Shown piece by piece: positions 13,866 through 28,800 of a stretch of 64,000 nucleotides of DNA. How positions within the stretch are numbered: position 1 is the first letter of the stretch; each line of letters begins with the position of its first letter. The translations under genes were made by a program, and so were the position numbers. A model generated the notes under the pieces. That model worked only from the letters and a program-made list of their open reading frames with translations, did not search any database and had not been told where the DNA came from. The stretch comes from Chaunax sp. Z400 (taxonomy: Eukaryota; Chordata; Actinopteri; Lophiiformes; Chaunacidae): NCBI GenBank assembly GCA_037577475.1, contig CM075195.1:22843399-22907398 (forward strand). The letters run 5' to 3'.

Positions 13866-16800
13866 TCACTTAATTTGTAGGAGCTTCATCTTGCTTCCTA
13901 AAAAGGAGAAAAATCCATTAGCTGTTGCAAACGAACCTTTGAAACTGAGCTTCTGATGATAGAGCAACACTTACCCAGTCCTTTTAGAAACTTGTTCACA
14001 CCACTCGGCTCCGGCTCAGGGTTTGAATCTAGATACTCGGCCACCCGAACCTCAAAGAGACCTGGGAGAAAGTGAGAAATGAGCCACTGTTCAACTTAAA
14101 ATGAACTTTGAGTTTAATGAGTTTAAATTCTCTTCATATGCAACTAACCATAACCCTGTTGTTCTTTTTAATGCACAGACATTTATCATCTTAACCCTGC
14201 TTTTAAAACGCTCTGCTTTCAGGTCAGTACATCCTGTGTCTCATTTAACTATGGTCTTATATCTTGTTTACTATAATTCAATTAGCAGCATTTATCCATA
14301 CAATAGAGTATGTGGAAATGTTTTTTAGACCCCAATCTTATTGATATTTAAGGATATTTTTCACATACTGGCTGCAAATCAAAATGGACACAGATTTTTT
14401 TTATTTTTTGTGTATTTTTCTAATTAGCAAAGATTGAGGATTTCCCCGTTTTTCTTTTGTTGTATGCATGAACTTTATTTGTGTAAAAAGCCTTATCTAA
14501 TTTGTGACTACTGCCACGGCTACATCGACACCATTACCTCTTCCTGCTCCCTTGTGGAGCTCTTTGTCTTGGATGAAGCCAGTAAACATCTGAGTATCCA
14601 TGAAGAGCTGCAGGAACTGGCGGACTCCACGTGAAGAGTGACATTTGCGGAAGCTGTCACGCTGCAGCTCCCTGTTACCGTTGGAAGACTCGACCATGTG
14701 GAGATGATAGTGGCCGACCAGCTCCACGAAGAACCGCACAAAACCCTCCGACACCAGAGAGCTCAGGTCAGCCTGCTGACCTGGATGGGCCACATTTTGG
14801 ATGAAGATAAACAGGTTATTGACAGACTCTTACATCTTGTTATTTGGACATGTGATGTCTGCTATACCAACCGTCACATCTGTCTCCATTCTCCTGCCTC
14901 AGAATGTCTTCCCTCTCCTCCAGGACCTGCTGCAGCGCTGCCTGCAGTTTAGCGGGCAGGATGCAGTCCTCATCACCGATCTGTCACACATCACAGAAAA
15001 GGTCAGAAGCCATCACATAATGACAAACATCTGAACAGTCTAGACAAACGTTATATAATGACCACAAAAACAAGCCCATAATGAACTGAATAGACAACAT
15101 GATTACACTGATTACTCATGACAGACAAACCTCTGAATGAAACTCATGACACGATTCTGCTCCTGTATAGTTAATTTATGCAGCATGTAAGTGTGACAAT
15201 AACATCCTTGTCACCCTTAAAACATTCTACATGCAAACCAGGGACAAGTGCAGACAAAGTCATCCTTCCCACAGGAACCACACCCATCATTCCCACTATT
15301 CACTGTGTGTACACACCTGAACAACAAACTTGTCTGCACACAGATCCACTATGAGCACCTGGAAAGACAGTGAGAGGAATGAATGACAGTTACTGACTGC
15401 GAGATTTCGCAACAAGACTAATGAAGTGGCGAGTCTCATCGAGGTGTGTCTCCAACCATAATCACACACAATGGAAGCTGTGCAGGGAGTAGGGCTGAAC
15501 ATAATCGAATTATTATCAAAATTGCAATATGGCTGAGTTCAACATCTAAAGTAAATAAATGAATGAATGAAATTGCTTTTAATGTTTTCCGTGACAATCA
15601 AATGCAAATACAATCGTTCCCACAAAAATCATGTCTCATACCACAAACCAATGTCACTCATAGTAACAGCAGCAAGATTGTTTTTAATATTGTTGAGCCC
15701 TGAGGTTCTATTATTGGTTCTGGATTAATTTACAATATGCAGGCAGATCATGCATCTCAGTCATTTTCAGTTTCATGATTTTCAAAACCCAGTTCTGACC
15801 GACCTCCTCAATGGGCAGCTCCAGCAGCTGTGGCAGGCAGGGTGCTAGCAACCCAATGAGGAATGGGGTGGGGGAGCAGCTGATGTCCAGCATGCTGGCT
15901 GGTAGGACAGGCACGAAGGTGTGTTGCCAGGTGAAAGGGTACAGCAGCGCCAGCACTGCATGGCTACACCGAGACAACACGCTGCAGTGAACAGGAGGAG
16001 AGAAAAGAATACTCAGTTCTCACACAGATTATATGACAGACATCAATAGCGCATCACAAGCAGTGTATCAAAGAATTCTCCCAGGATGCCCCTGACCTAT
16101 GTTAAAACTCTCAGCGCAGTATTAACTACTAATATTTCTGCTGACACTCCTACCTTTATGGTCAGTTGCCTACATGCTGTTAATACCTCCTCCACTTCCT
16201 TCTGTTTGGTCCATTTCTGCGGCTAAAATTCTCATCTTTGAGAAACACTTTGCAAAGCTCAGCGTTTTTTCCAAAGAACACCCATCTTGTAGCCACTCCC
16301 TATTATCTCCTGGATTTAAAAAGTGACGAGTCATTCATCATTTTTCTGAGGAGTTGTCTTTTAGTTTCAAACTGCCTCTCAGCAAAAATCACCTCTGAAT
16401 ACTGCCGTATGTAATAACTTTAAATCAAGTTCTCATTTACATGTCCACCCCAAACTCTTTGAACATTTCATATCCAATCACATTGTAGATAATTGTATTT
16501 CTCGTTTTAGACCACTTTATAACACAGATACTGCTGACTCCATCACCTTTTAATTCTCCGTTTACCTGGTTAATCATCATATTTGATCACCTTGAAAATT
16601 ATGAACCAATCATAACCTTGCTCTCTCATGGTTTTAGGCCCTAACGAACAGAAGTTCGAGATACACACTAAAATATGGAATTTTCTCAATGCTACTGCTC
16701 GCCTAGAACCATGCTGATATACTGGCAGGCCTGTTGCCAGTCTCATCACTGCTGTTGCCACATATCAATAAGATGACTGTTCTTGCAGCCATGGTCTGAT

Positions 16801-19800
16801 ATGCTTTTCATTCAATGCTCATTGCTGAATAATCCACATTGGTTTCCTCATCTCAAAAACAAACAGACCCAGTAATTAAAACCAGTTTCAATGCAAAGTG
16901 TCTCTTTAATACCTTCCAGAGGACACCAGATGTCTGGGGGGGATGTGAGGTGAGCTGCCACTAACACTCGCTTGTAAGATCCAGACTTACGAGGACAAAA
17001 AACCTTCCAGTTAAAATATATAACATTAGTTGAAGTGACCGAGAGCAATAGAGTGACTTGCTGAGCCTGAAACGTTTTAATGTCCAACCATCGCTCTCAT
17101 AAGGATAAGGATGAACCTTCATTGACTAGGATGCATGGTGCTAAGGTTCAAACTACCTTAACATCAAGTTAAGGTAAATAAGCCCTCGCATAACTTAACT
17201 CTTCTTCTACATGTAACTTTTCTGATTTTTAAGTGGGTGTCGCCATTAGTTTTATTTTTGCTTTGCTTTGTTTCCTTAAAGTTATACTGTGATTATTTTC
17301 ATGGCTGTAAATCAATCAAATTGAATTTCAATTGAAAAGTCCTGGTGAGTCATTACCAAATGTCCGTGTGTTCAGGACTGGGTTGTGTCCGGGTTGTTAC
17401 TGTGGCTATGCAAGTGTCCACAGACATTGTGAGTGATATTAGCCTGAACAAATAAACCTGCCTTGACTTGTCATTGGGATTCTGCCAATGCTTAGCATTG
17501 AGACCAAGGTAAACACAGATAAATGACAATGGCCCTGCGCCTGTGTGATGTAATCAAGCATTTACTGTTACTGGCAGACATAAAGGCAGAGTTGGATTTT
17601 TGAAATTGTCGATCTCAATATTTTTAAAACGCTACTGTAAATCATTCTTATATGTACTCGTGGTCAAGTGGCCCTGCCAGGTTTTGTGTTCCTGCAGCAG
17701 TACCTGAGTTTGTCAGCAATGAAGATGACCCTCCTCTCTAGCAGAATGGAGGCAAACACCTGCAGGAGTTTGTCGACACTGATACACTGCAGCAGACTGT
17801 CAAAGTCCACGTGCTCCAGTCTGGAGTCCACTGGTCGACACAAAGTCAGTACCTGATACAACAACAAGAGTACATGGAGCCAGGTTAAGAGTAAATATTG
17901 TGTTATGACTTATTGTTTACAAAAGCTTTTCCACATTAAGTGTCGGGTCGACACCTGAAGCCTGTATGTTAGGGAAAAACAGATTCTTTAGATACAGTCA
18001 CATGTATGTTGTTCACGACAATAGATGTGAAAAGGTTCCGATGCCCTCTCAGCAGCCACCTAACTGCTCAAACAGCACACAGGAGTAGTAGTAGTAGTTT
18101 TTATAGAGAGGGTGATTACTTATTTTTTGAGTCTGTAAACAGTAATGACTAAATTATTGTTAGATAATATAAAGCTGTCCCAACATGAACCCTTCAAAGC
18201 TGAAATAGCTACCCCATTGTTTACAATGATGTCCACTCATTCTTAGTCTGCAGAAAGGAGTGGTTCGGAGGGACAAGACTACTAATTAACATTTCCTCTT
18301 TTGGTTTCAGCGTTACCTCATTCCCAGAGCCGGGGAGGAAGCTTTTGACTGTGACTGTGCGTCCAGGGGCTGGAAACGGGGCCTCCATCACGCTACGCAT
18401 AAACGGGTAAACCAGGGCTGGGGAAATCTCCCTCCGCCTCTCAATCTCCTCCAAAATCTGCACAGACAGAGCCAGACAAATCGCTGTACACCCTGAGGGA
18501 TCTGGTGTTGATTAAACTCTAAACAACAGGACCATCCCGGCCATAGTCGGCCATTTCAGTTGGCCAACTGAAAGAATGGGCGGGACACAGCTACATGCAT
18601 ACAATTTCATTTTTGCAAAACAAACCCAGGGATTGCTCAAGATTATCTTCTAACATCACCTCTTTTCACCCTAATACATACAAAGGGTTTGAAGGGAGCA
18701 GCTTTGACACACTTCAAGAGGATTAACAATTAACTTTAGCGAATCCAGTTCCTTTCATCTGCCTTCAAAGGCTTCTATCGGCAAACACAAGGGAGCAGAT
18801 GCATTGTATAGAAGCCTTACCTTGGCAAATAGGCTGAAACAGCCCAGTTTACTGACAATGCAGTGCACCTCAGGAAGCCTCTTCCCTTTTCCACTGGGCT
18901 TAAAGACACATATAGTTCCATATGTCATTAAGCAGGTAAGAACAGAAAACCTTTCTAAAGCACATCAAATATAAAGATTTCACTAAATAATAAAGGATCT
19001 TCACATCAAAAGTCTGTTTCTCTCTTAATGACCTTAACGGTATTATCAATGACAAAAATAAAATGAATCAAGGGTCTAAAGTCTGAACTCCAACCAGTCT
19101 TAAGATAGCAGCAGGGAGCTCAGCTACCTACAAAACAAACCTTTCCCTGTTAGGTTTGACTTCACTGTTATGGATAGAATAAATAGAACAGAGCCGTTGA
19201 GTGCTTAACAAGATAACCACAGTACATCTACAATAATGAAAATAAACACGTGCTAAAAAGAAATTGCAGATACACCACATGCTTTCAACCTAAAACTGTC
19301 TGTTTTGAAAAGGGTCTCAAAAAGACCAGCTTCCCTTGTGAGGCAAAAGAAGGGGGAAGTTATTGAATTCCTCTCGCTCTGTGTCATTGTTTCAGAAGTG
19401 GTTTATGGTGTACTGATTCACATCCCCACAGAGACTTTTGAGCGAGCACACGGCTGGCTTCCATATCATAACTCACAAACACATATGCGCTCGAGCAAAG
19501 GATTCGGACGCACACACGCACACTTACCAAGATCTTACGGCAGTAACCAAACCAGCGGCTGCCGTCCTCTCCAGTCAGGACAAAGGAGAACGTCTCACTG
19601 TAAAACACAACATCAATACACATGATGTTTAAATTGTTTGACTTATAGCAGCCTGAAATCACGTAGCCGTCAGTGTAAAACATCCATCCGTTCTTGTATA
19701 GAAACAGAAAAAAGGAAATTACTTCATTAAAAAATATATAAACAATGTGGTTGATTCATCTAAGGACTATTTAGCCTACAAATAAAGGCAGAGCATATAG

Positions 19801-22800
19801 AAGACGGGCCAATAGACAGGCATGTCTTCTGCTTTCTTGTAATATATCAGAGGCAGTGAGGCAGCATAAGTCATAACCAATAGTTCATCAACAAAACATG
19901 CCCAGTTACAGAATAAAAGAATAAAACCCAATGCCTTTAAGTCAGATTTAATTAGATCAGCTGAAACTTTAATGATCCCTGTGGGAAAATTGAGTTGTTG
20001 CAATAGAAATCTATGGGTTATGCCTGATGATATAAATCAGAAAACAGGAACGGGGGGTATTAAACTTAATATCACAGATAATTAGGCTGGTAGTCCTCAA
20101 CTAAATACGGAAAATGAAGGAAAATTTGGACAATATGTGTTAGAACACATGAAAGGTGTATGTAGTAGACAAAAATACACACAATTTGAAAAAAAGAGGA
20201 AGTATAATGTTACCATTATGTCACTGCCATTACCTTTGAGATGTAGTTACTTCTGTATACGTCTGGCATACTACATAAAATATTGCAGTATTGCATGTAC
20301 CGACCTTGGTATGTCTCCAGAGGGCTTCCAGTCCTGTGAGTCGGGGAAGCAAAACTTTGGGATGACTTTCAACTGATCCTCCGCCTCTCTGGAGAGCCGG
20401 GATGACTGCTCGAACTGAAAGAGAGGGTCTCCTGTTAGAGCAGTGGTTCCCCAAATGACTTCCATGAAGTGGTCCCACAAAATCAGCCATCACTTGATTG
20501 TATTATAATATGATTCAATAAAGGTTGCCATAATTATAATAAATTAAGTATGATTTATGCAAAGTTAACTTGTCTTTTTGGTATTTTGTCAGTATTTCTG
20601 CTATAAATTATGAGCAAATAACAATTAGTATCTTCATGTATATGTGTTAAAATATAAATTTTAATGTGACAACATGACAATATTTTAAAGTAAACCTGGG
20701 AAATGTCCCTGTAAAGGATTCCTACATGTAAGATAAGAATCATCTACCTTTAATTTTGCCCAATAAGATTATATTTCAGACATTAAATAGTCCTAATTGC
20801 ACAGAAAAACATTGAGTTAAAGCACTATGATCAAACTAGTTATGTCCTTTGCCAAGAGGAAAGTTATATGTTACAGGCTCCTTCCTACCATTTTAGGAAA
20901 TTGCTGTATGATTTCAGGGGAGTAGGTGTTTCCACCTGAGTCTTTTCTCAATGAAACCACAACAAAGATCTGGAAAAGCTGCTGCTGCTGCTGCTGCAGC
21001 TGGATCAGGTCTCTCTCCAGGGTGCGGTAGCTTGGGCGGTGTTTCAGTGTAGACTGGATGTAAACTGGCCTCTTGGAGCCTGCAGGACACCACACAAGGA
21101 CACTATATGGTAATGTCTTGGGATGTATGCCATCCAGCACACTGGAGCAATATGAGGAATTTTAAATATTATACATATACAGTGTAAATGTTAATCAAAA
21201 TCTGACACAGTATCCAAAACAATTGTTATGGATTACTGGCAGTCTGTATATCACAGTAGTATAATTATTCCAGTTCCTCAATGTTCAACAACAACAACAA
21301 GTTCAACAACATTTTCCAAAGAGGGTGTTGCAAGTGACCTTTTCTGAGGAGGCTCAACAGCAGCCACAGGAATGGCTTTAGGAATGGCAGTGTTGGTCCA
21401 GACATACACAAATGGTGTATTAGAGGGATTTCCATAAAAACAGGTATTTATGTTTCCCAAAGGATGAAATAAGTAACTTTGGTGATACCCTGTCATTTAC
21501 TCTACACACATCATCATTTCTACATTTCATTCTGTTCAAATCTTTGGTTTAGGACCAAATACCTGCACAACTAATGTGACGTTAGCATGCTAACAGGCTA
21601 AAATACAATGGTGAACATGGTAAATATTTTACTTTCATTGCAAACATGTTTGTATTTACCTCAAAGCACCACTGTGCCCAAGCAGTCTCACAAAAGTTGC
21701 TAGCATGGCTGCAGACTTGTTTCAATCATTTAGTCTTTCAAATAATAATAGAAAACTGTGGGAAAAGACCCCTCTTAATTTCAAAGACAGCATTCTCCAA
21801 CTGTCTTTGTCTGACCAAAAGCCTGAAATCCTACTTTACTATGTTATCAAAAAGAGAAATGGATCCAGATCCTCACATTTGAGAAGTTGCAACAAGTATT
21901 TTTTGTAAGTGACTTAAGTAAATAGTCATATTTTGAGTAATCTATGCCATCAACACTCATCATGTCGCTATCATGGATTATCAACTGCTTCATGGTCCAA
22001 TTATGGTTGTATGCCACTTGCTTGACCAGTAATATGTCCCATGGCCAGAATTAACAGGCACTGAAGAAAGATATTAACTTGTGCCTACTATAAAAACATT
22101 GCAAAAGTCTACCTGAAATGGAATGGAGAAGAGCCACATTCACACTTAGCAATAGGAACCCTCAGCCTATCAGATTGAGTCCTGGGTACATGGGCCATGC
22201 ATTCACCCCATTTGGCCAATCAGATGAGGGCCCAGCTAGCCGTCAGATACCTTCTTCGCAGCCGGCACCGAACTGACACCTTAATCGGTGTAAAATTGAT
22301 GCCGGCTGTGAGGTTAGCTAGCATGATGAAGGAAATACGCGTCAATATGGGCACTTCAATATTTGTTTAAAACCAGAGTAGGGACATTACAGACATTGTA
22401 TTAACTCTGTAATGATACCTTTGGTGTTGTCTTCAGTGTCGCTCTCTGTCCCACTGGTCTCCTCTGTTTAAATGAATTAGAGAAGGGAGAGATTAGGGAG
22501 AAGCAGGGGAATGAAAAAGAGCAGAGGAACCATAATCAAATGCAGACAGTCAGCCTTTGTTTCATAATCAGCAGCTTTGTCTACTGCAGCTGGCCTTGTG
22601 CGTCTCATCAAAGGCTGGGTATTTCCACCAACTTAATCTTTTTGAAGTGTTGACATAGGTGACATTTGGTGTGACAGTCTGTGTGTGTCTTACCTCGCAC
22701 TGGGACTCCCTGGTTCTTTACTCTCTTCCTCCCTCGCTTGTCGTCAAATATGGTCTCTATCTTGACGACATACTGTGCAGTAGAACACACACAGGTACTT

Positions 22801-25800
22801 GTCAGTCCCATAATTTCTCAGCTATTATAGAATCATGATTTCAGGGAATCATGTTGTAACAGCCACTAAGTATATATTACAGATTTTCTGCTATTCTTTA
22901 CCCTTACATTCCTGCATATTTCTGTTAATGTGCTGAAAGGAAACTGAAAATTTGATAGTGGACTTGAGGCAATGCATTAAAACACCAGAGTTGGGCTCAA
23001 AATAGAAAACTACACACACAGGAAGCTGAAACTTATCTTAAGGAGGACAAAAAACAATGCACTTCCAGATGAGGAGTCGAACTCGTATGACAACGTTAAG
23101 GAATGGAACTAAAATGCACCTACAAGATAAAGGGGTTGTTAAGCAGAAAAATACAAAATGAGGATTTGTGTGTGTATCTGTGCCATTTTTACTGTTTTTG
23201 TCAAAGATATAATCTACAAGAGGATAACTAGTTAACTAAACATTATCTTTAACTATTACTATTGGTCATTTTACTTTACTATTTAAAAACTATTTGTTAC
23301 TAAACAGATCAGCAACATCTTAAATAAACTTGATCGCCATTTGTCAAACCTGCTGACGTGGTGTGTTCTGAAGCTATAATCCTTTGATGGTCATCATTTT
23401 ATGAGATATATCTTGTTATTACTTTACCTTATGACTAAAGTTATTGTCCACTGCTCCCACTTCTTCCACTTCCATGGGTCCTTGTTCAAATAAATGTTTT
23501 GTCTGACTTCTCACAAAGCATGCATGTTGCTCTACCACTATCTGTGTCCTCTTCTTCCTGCTCAACAGGTCACCACCCATTTCTTTTCTTTCCAACATGA
23601 TTCATGAGTCAACAGAATGCATGCTATGATGTTGCTGCACTATTCGCCAATAAAACAAGCCAAACACATCAGTCAGCATGAAAACCAGTGAAGGATTCAT
23701 GTACTACTTACCTGAGGTTTCCTCTGTATTTTTTTAGCGCTTGCGTGGCGGGGTGTAGCGATTTTTGGAGCATATGCATTGTGTGAGGATTTGGATATTG
23801 TTGTTGTTTGGAGCCTCTTCCTCTCCACTTTGCCAGCGTTGCCTTGCGATGTTTGGGGTTCAGGAGGCAGCTAGAAGACAAGAACCTCAGGTTTATTACA
23901 TCACATCACTGCAACACTTCCCTCTGAATCTCAGGTTGAGCAGGGATCATTCAATGCCTTAAGACAACTCATACAAAATACTTTTGTACTGGGAAAAGGA
24001 GACATAATTGGAATATCATCATTACCTTTTGGGTCTGAGACTTTGCGACAGGGAGGCACATGGGCGATAGCTTGACATCATCATAGGGGCCATCTCTGGT
24101 CACTTCACCTGGGGCAAGAATGAAGGGAAAGATAAGACCACCATAACCAAAGCTTGCTTTCAAGAAGATATTTAATATAAAAACAAATGAATGAGGGGAC
24201 TTTCTGTCAAAAAGCTGGATCATTTTCAGATGGTTCCTTTCTGATTTTGATGTGTTTTGCTGTCAACAGTTATAACAACTGCATATCATTTAATAATGTC
24301 CATACACACTTCCATGAATATGGATACAGATATGGCTACAGCTACTCCTATGTAGCTTGTACAACACACTGCATCTCAATTTACAATTAAAACAAAAATA
24401 TTAGTAAAAATTATAAAAGAAAATTGTGAAAAATTATTTAGCACATCTGATGGCATAAAAAATTGTTAAACAAGAGTCATCTGAAGATGACATCCCCGCG
24501 ACCTCGACAAATAATTGTACAACAAATTCATCAGTATATGACATATCCTCCCTTTCTTTGGTGAGCCTAAAATAGTGGATGCTGTTTTGGATATATGCTG
24601 TGGAGAGGATGACCAACCTTCAGAGTCAGACTATGGAAAACAACCAAATAAAATTTGTAGAAAAATCTAAATATTAAAAGGCACAACTACTTATCATGGT
24701 TAATTTATTTATGAAGGTTGGTAAAGCAGGAATGTACAGTTTGTGAGATATGCTGTGGACTATATGACCGCCCTTCAAACGCACACTAAAAATCATCTTT
24801 CCATGGAAACGACAAAAAAGAAAATCTGTTGAAAGCTAAACATTTCAAAAGGTACAACTACTTATCATGGCTAATATATCTGTAAGGTTTGTGAAGATAT
24901 GCTCCAGACAATGGACAGATAGAAGGACATACTGTACTGACGACTATATACCCTCTTTTTTTATGATGAATCAATAAGTTAGATATTACATTTAACCATG
25001 AATGTTAACGAGTACATTTGAAAAGAAGTAAAATAAATGAAAATGAACATGTTTGTACTTATAACTAATAAATTATATGCATTTCAGAAAACTGCAACAT
25101 GTTTTGTACTATCTTAACAATTATTAACACAACCTATATGACCAAAAACTGATGACTTTGACATTTGCACCAGGGATAACCCTGATAATATTCAATGATT
25201 TTTCCTTATTATTTCACTGATCGCTGTACAGCATCACAGTATAACTAGCTCTCTTACAGCAATATAATAAGTTCTAAATGGACAATTTTCTATCTTCAGT
25301 TTACTGTATAAGCCACAGGGTCTTCGACTTACAAACAATGTCCTCGTAAATATTGTCGTCAGAGTAGGCATGGTAAAGGCCTGAGTGCCTGGCCTCGGCT
25401 CCCACAGTGCCTTGCTTCGCCGTCAGACGCACTGCATCCTCATACTCAAAGGACTTCCTGTCGCAGGGAGGAGAGGGAAGGCAAGAGAGTGAAAAAGAGG
25501 AGTTCTGGCTGATGTCCAAAGGATAGCCACCATACTATTGTTCATTATGTTGTATTCTGTTCAACAAGCATCCCACAACAGCATTCCTTATGTTGACATT
25601 AAACACAACAAGACAGTGTCGTGAACGATCGTGACAGGAAATGATTGAGCAGTTGGCAATATGACAATATCAGTTGCCACAACAGCTATTAGTTCACAAT
25701 TTTTCTCATCTGACAGCAGATTCAGTTTAATGTAGTTGATTTGTCACATGCTCAGTACTGACACAGAGACTAATACATGATTCATGTTCAATGTGATGTA

Positions 25801-28800
25801 ATATCTAACCCTGTTTGTCATAACATACCAGACGGACTGACAACTGATGGCTTTGTCTGAGGTTGGTAAACAAGTAGCCCAGTAGAGCTAGGCTGACAAG
25901 TCATGGGCAGGAAATCAAAATAAAATAAATGCCAACTTAAGTATGCATAACGACTATATTTTACAACAACATTTAAAGGTGTGTTTGCTCAACAGTACAA
26001 TTAATACAATACAACATAAATTTGCAGTCACTATTACAGGATAACGGGCAATTAAGGGCAATTACAGGATAACGACATTAGTATTTGCCATTAATTTCCC
26101 AGGATTCTCTTGTTGTCTTAAAGACACCACCAATGAAGCACAGCATTAGTTCAGACAGGCCACAGAGTCAAGCTTGACTGTCATTCTCAGATACATCAGC
26201 TGATAGCAGCTTATCTTTAAATCAGCCCACCACAATCAGATGATGGCTCAGCTGATTCCCGTCTAAGCACCCGATTGGCAAATTTCATACAGACAGCGTT
26301 ACTTAAGCTGCCTTAGCCTGCCTACCCTTTCTGCTTCCTCTGCAAGCTGTTTGGCAACCCACCTCCACCCCGGCTCCTCCTTGTCATGTTAAGTCTGGTT
26401 TAATCGATGTCTTTTGTTGTCATTGATGCTTGTTCTGTTCTGAATGGGCGTCTCTGCAGGCTGCTCTCCTGGCTTTAGCCCTTCCATGAAGGCTCATGGA
26501 AGGGCGGGGAGGTCCCAGAACAGAACCATACTGCTAAATATAAGTTACTGCAATATTAATAAACTTATTTACTTTTGACTTAAGTGGTCCTGACTGAATT
26601 AGGTCCAGTACTGCCAGATCTTTTTTGTGCTGGACTACTTTGATTAGGGGTGTGTAAAAAGTTTTGAGCAGGCCGCTTATGATCAATTTGGACAAATCTG
26701 TGTATCATTTGGACAACATAGAGTTCTGCTATATTCTAATAAGCAGACCTCTCCTTTCTTAGGAGTGTTATGAATACAACTGGCAAAAGGGCTGCAACGA
26801 ACGATTATTCTTTTAACGATTAATCTATCAATTATTTTTTCAATTAATCGATCGATTATTTTTTCAATTATTTGATTCATCTATTCTGTAATAATGATAA
26901 TCTCTCTGATTCTATAAACCTCATTTATTTCATCTTTGTGTTTGAGTTTGCATCATTATGAATATGAATTATAGAAATGTGCCTCAAACAGTACATAAAC
27001 ATAAGCACAATGTGTTATACAATAATATAGTCAGAGAATAATAATGATATATTATGACTCTATAATTATGCTTCAGGTTTGTGTTGTTATTATATTGAGC
27101 CTATTGGTTTCCACAACACACAAAGAGCATAAATCTCAGTGGTAATCAGGCCTCCATTGTTTCAATGTGATCAGGTCAGTTTGTGTTGAACAGCACAGAG
27201 GCGTAATGCTGATCATATCCTGGTCACAGTGGGCAGTACCTGCTCTTCCTCTTCCTCTCTCATCACCTTCATCACCTTCTCTCTTTCTTTTTCTCTCCGT
27301 CTCCTTTTGTCTTGTGTCACTTTGTTTACCAAACCTGAGCTATGACTGCTGCTTCTTTTCACTTTAGTCTGTGTCAGTGCACAAAGTAAACACAGTCAGT
27401 TGATATTAATATGTAAATGTTAGTACCTCCACTGAGTTAACCCTGCAGTGAAAATAAAATAAATATGGGTACCTCATTTTAACATGCTTTTCACCCCTTT
27501 ACAAAAACTGAATTGAAAGAAAAGCATTTCGACATTTGTTCAAGTTTGACCAGTCTGATGGATGGAATTGATGTTAGCTGCTGTAGTAGACCATTTCCAT
27601 TTTACAAAGCATGCAGAGCACCATTTGATTACATCTCTGTTTAAAGAATTCCCACACTTTGGACAACAGGATTCGGTTTTTTTGGGATAATGTCTCATTT
27701 TTAGCATGCTTTTTCACGTTACTATTCAGTCACAGCTCTGAGATAAGACCTCTAAAAGCTTCCATCTGCATTTAAGTTAAGACTTAACATGCAATGCAAC
27801 ATCATCCAAAGGACTAAGACTTCTTGCACTTCTAGGTGAAGATGATGCAGATGCAAAAGGTTCGTCCTGTTGAGTCCAACTACTCCTGGGCAATGTTTGG
27901 ATGATAGTGGCAGACAGAAGTCATGTCAACTAATAGGTCCTGAGATGAATGTGCGCATGGGTTACACAGTTGACTAGTTTTGCATTGTCATAACCAAATA
28001 AAATGAGTGAGTGTGAGAGTGAGTGTGCGTGCCGGCATATGATGACCCTGGACCTAATGGCTGCTGACAAACTAGGCCACATTCAGACAATAGAGAACAA
28101 TGCTGGCTGATATCATGTGACATCACACTTGGACCCCAGCCAGCAATTAGACCTTCCACAAAACTGGCCTAAAAACACTCTGCACACACTAATAAACACC
28201 ACAATGTGTTTTTGTCTGGAGCAAAAAGCATTTTCACAAAACAGCAGGAGCTGTTTTCTTCAAAAACATGACCCAAATTAAATAACACACTGCAAATCCC
28301 ACCATCCTCTTAATTTTAAGACATATCTGTACTCACCTGTTTTTTTTATGCCTTGAAATCCCATTAGTCTTTGCTACTGGACATGGAGGAGGTGGGAAAT
28401 TAGGTGGTTTGGCTACCCTCATGCTCCTCGCGTTGGAGTGGTTGTAATGAGGGGATCTATTGTCACATCGAGCTGTGTGTGACACATTGCTCTTGTTGGT
28501 TCCCTGATACTGAAATGTCCGCAGAGGTTTGGGAGGAGCCTGAACATCACCTGAAGATTCCTTGCCTTTCTCCCAGAGCAGTCTGTCCCCCTCAAGCTTA
28601 CGCCAGAAGCCCCGCGAAGTGTAGAAGTTTCCGGCAGGCAAGTTATCTTCTTGGTCATCGATTGATAGAGGTAGAGATTTAGGAACTACTTCAACATCCA
28701 AGATTGGATCCATTTTTTGGTCACCATTGGCATTGAAGATTTGTCCAACTGTAGAGTTAGCAGTGTTATCTTCCACTTTAGGAGGATGAAATATTTGTTT

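Larger units (their letters stand above)
25458..28336. other. dennd2c intron 1 (after the first coding exon) with repeats
   Basis: Intron between the large N-terminal exon and the KSFEYED exon. It contains a perfect hairpin at 26478-26505 and a hAT-like fragment near 26790-26900. The remainder shows nothing I recognise. Confidence 0.7.

Noticed and set aside
28404..28682. Plus-strand 92-codon frame opposite dennd2c exon 1
   Set aside because: It lies antisense to a strongly supported coding exon and has no recognisable domain.
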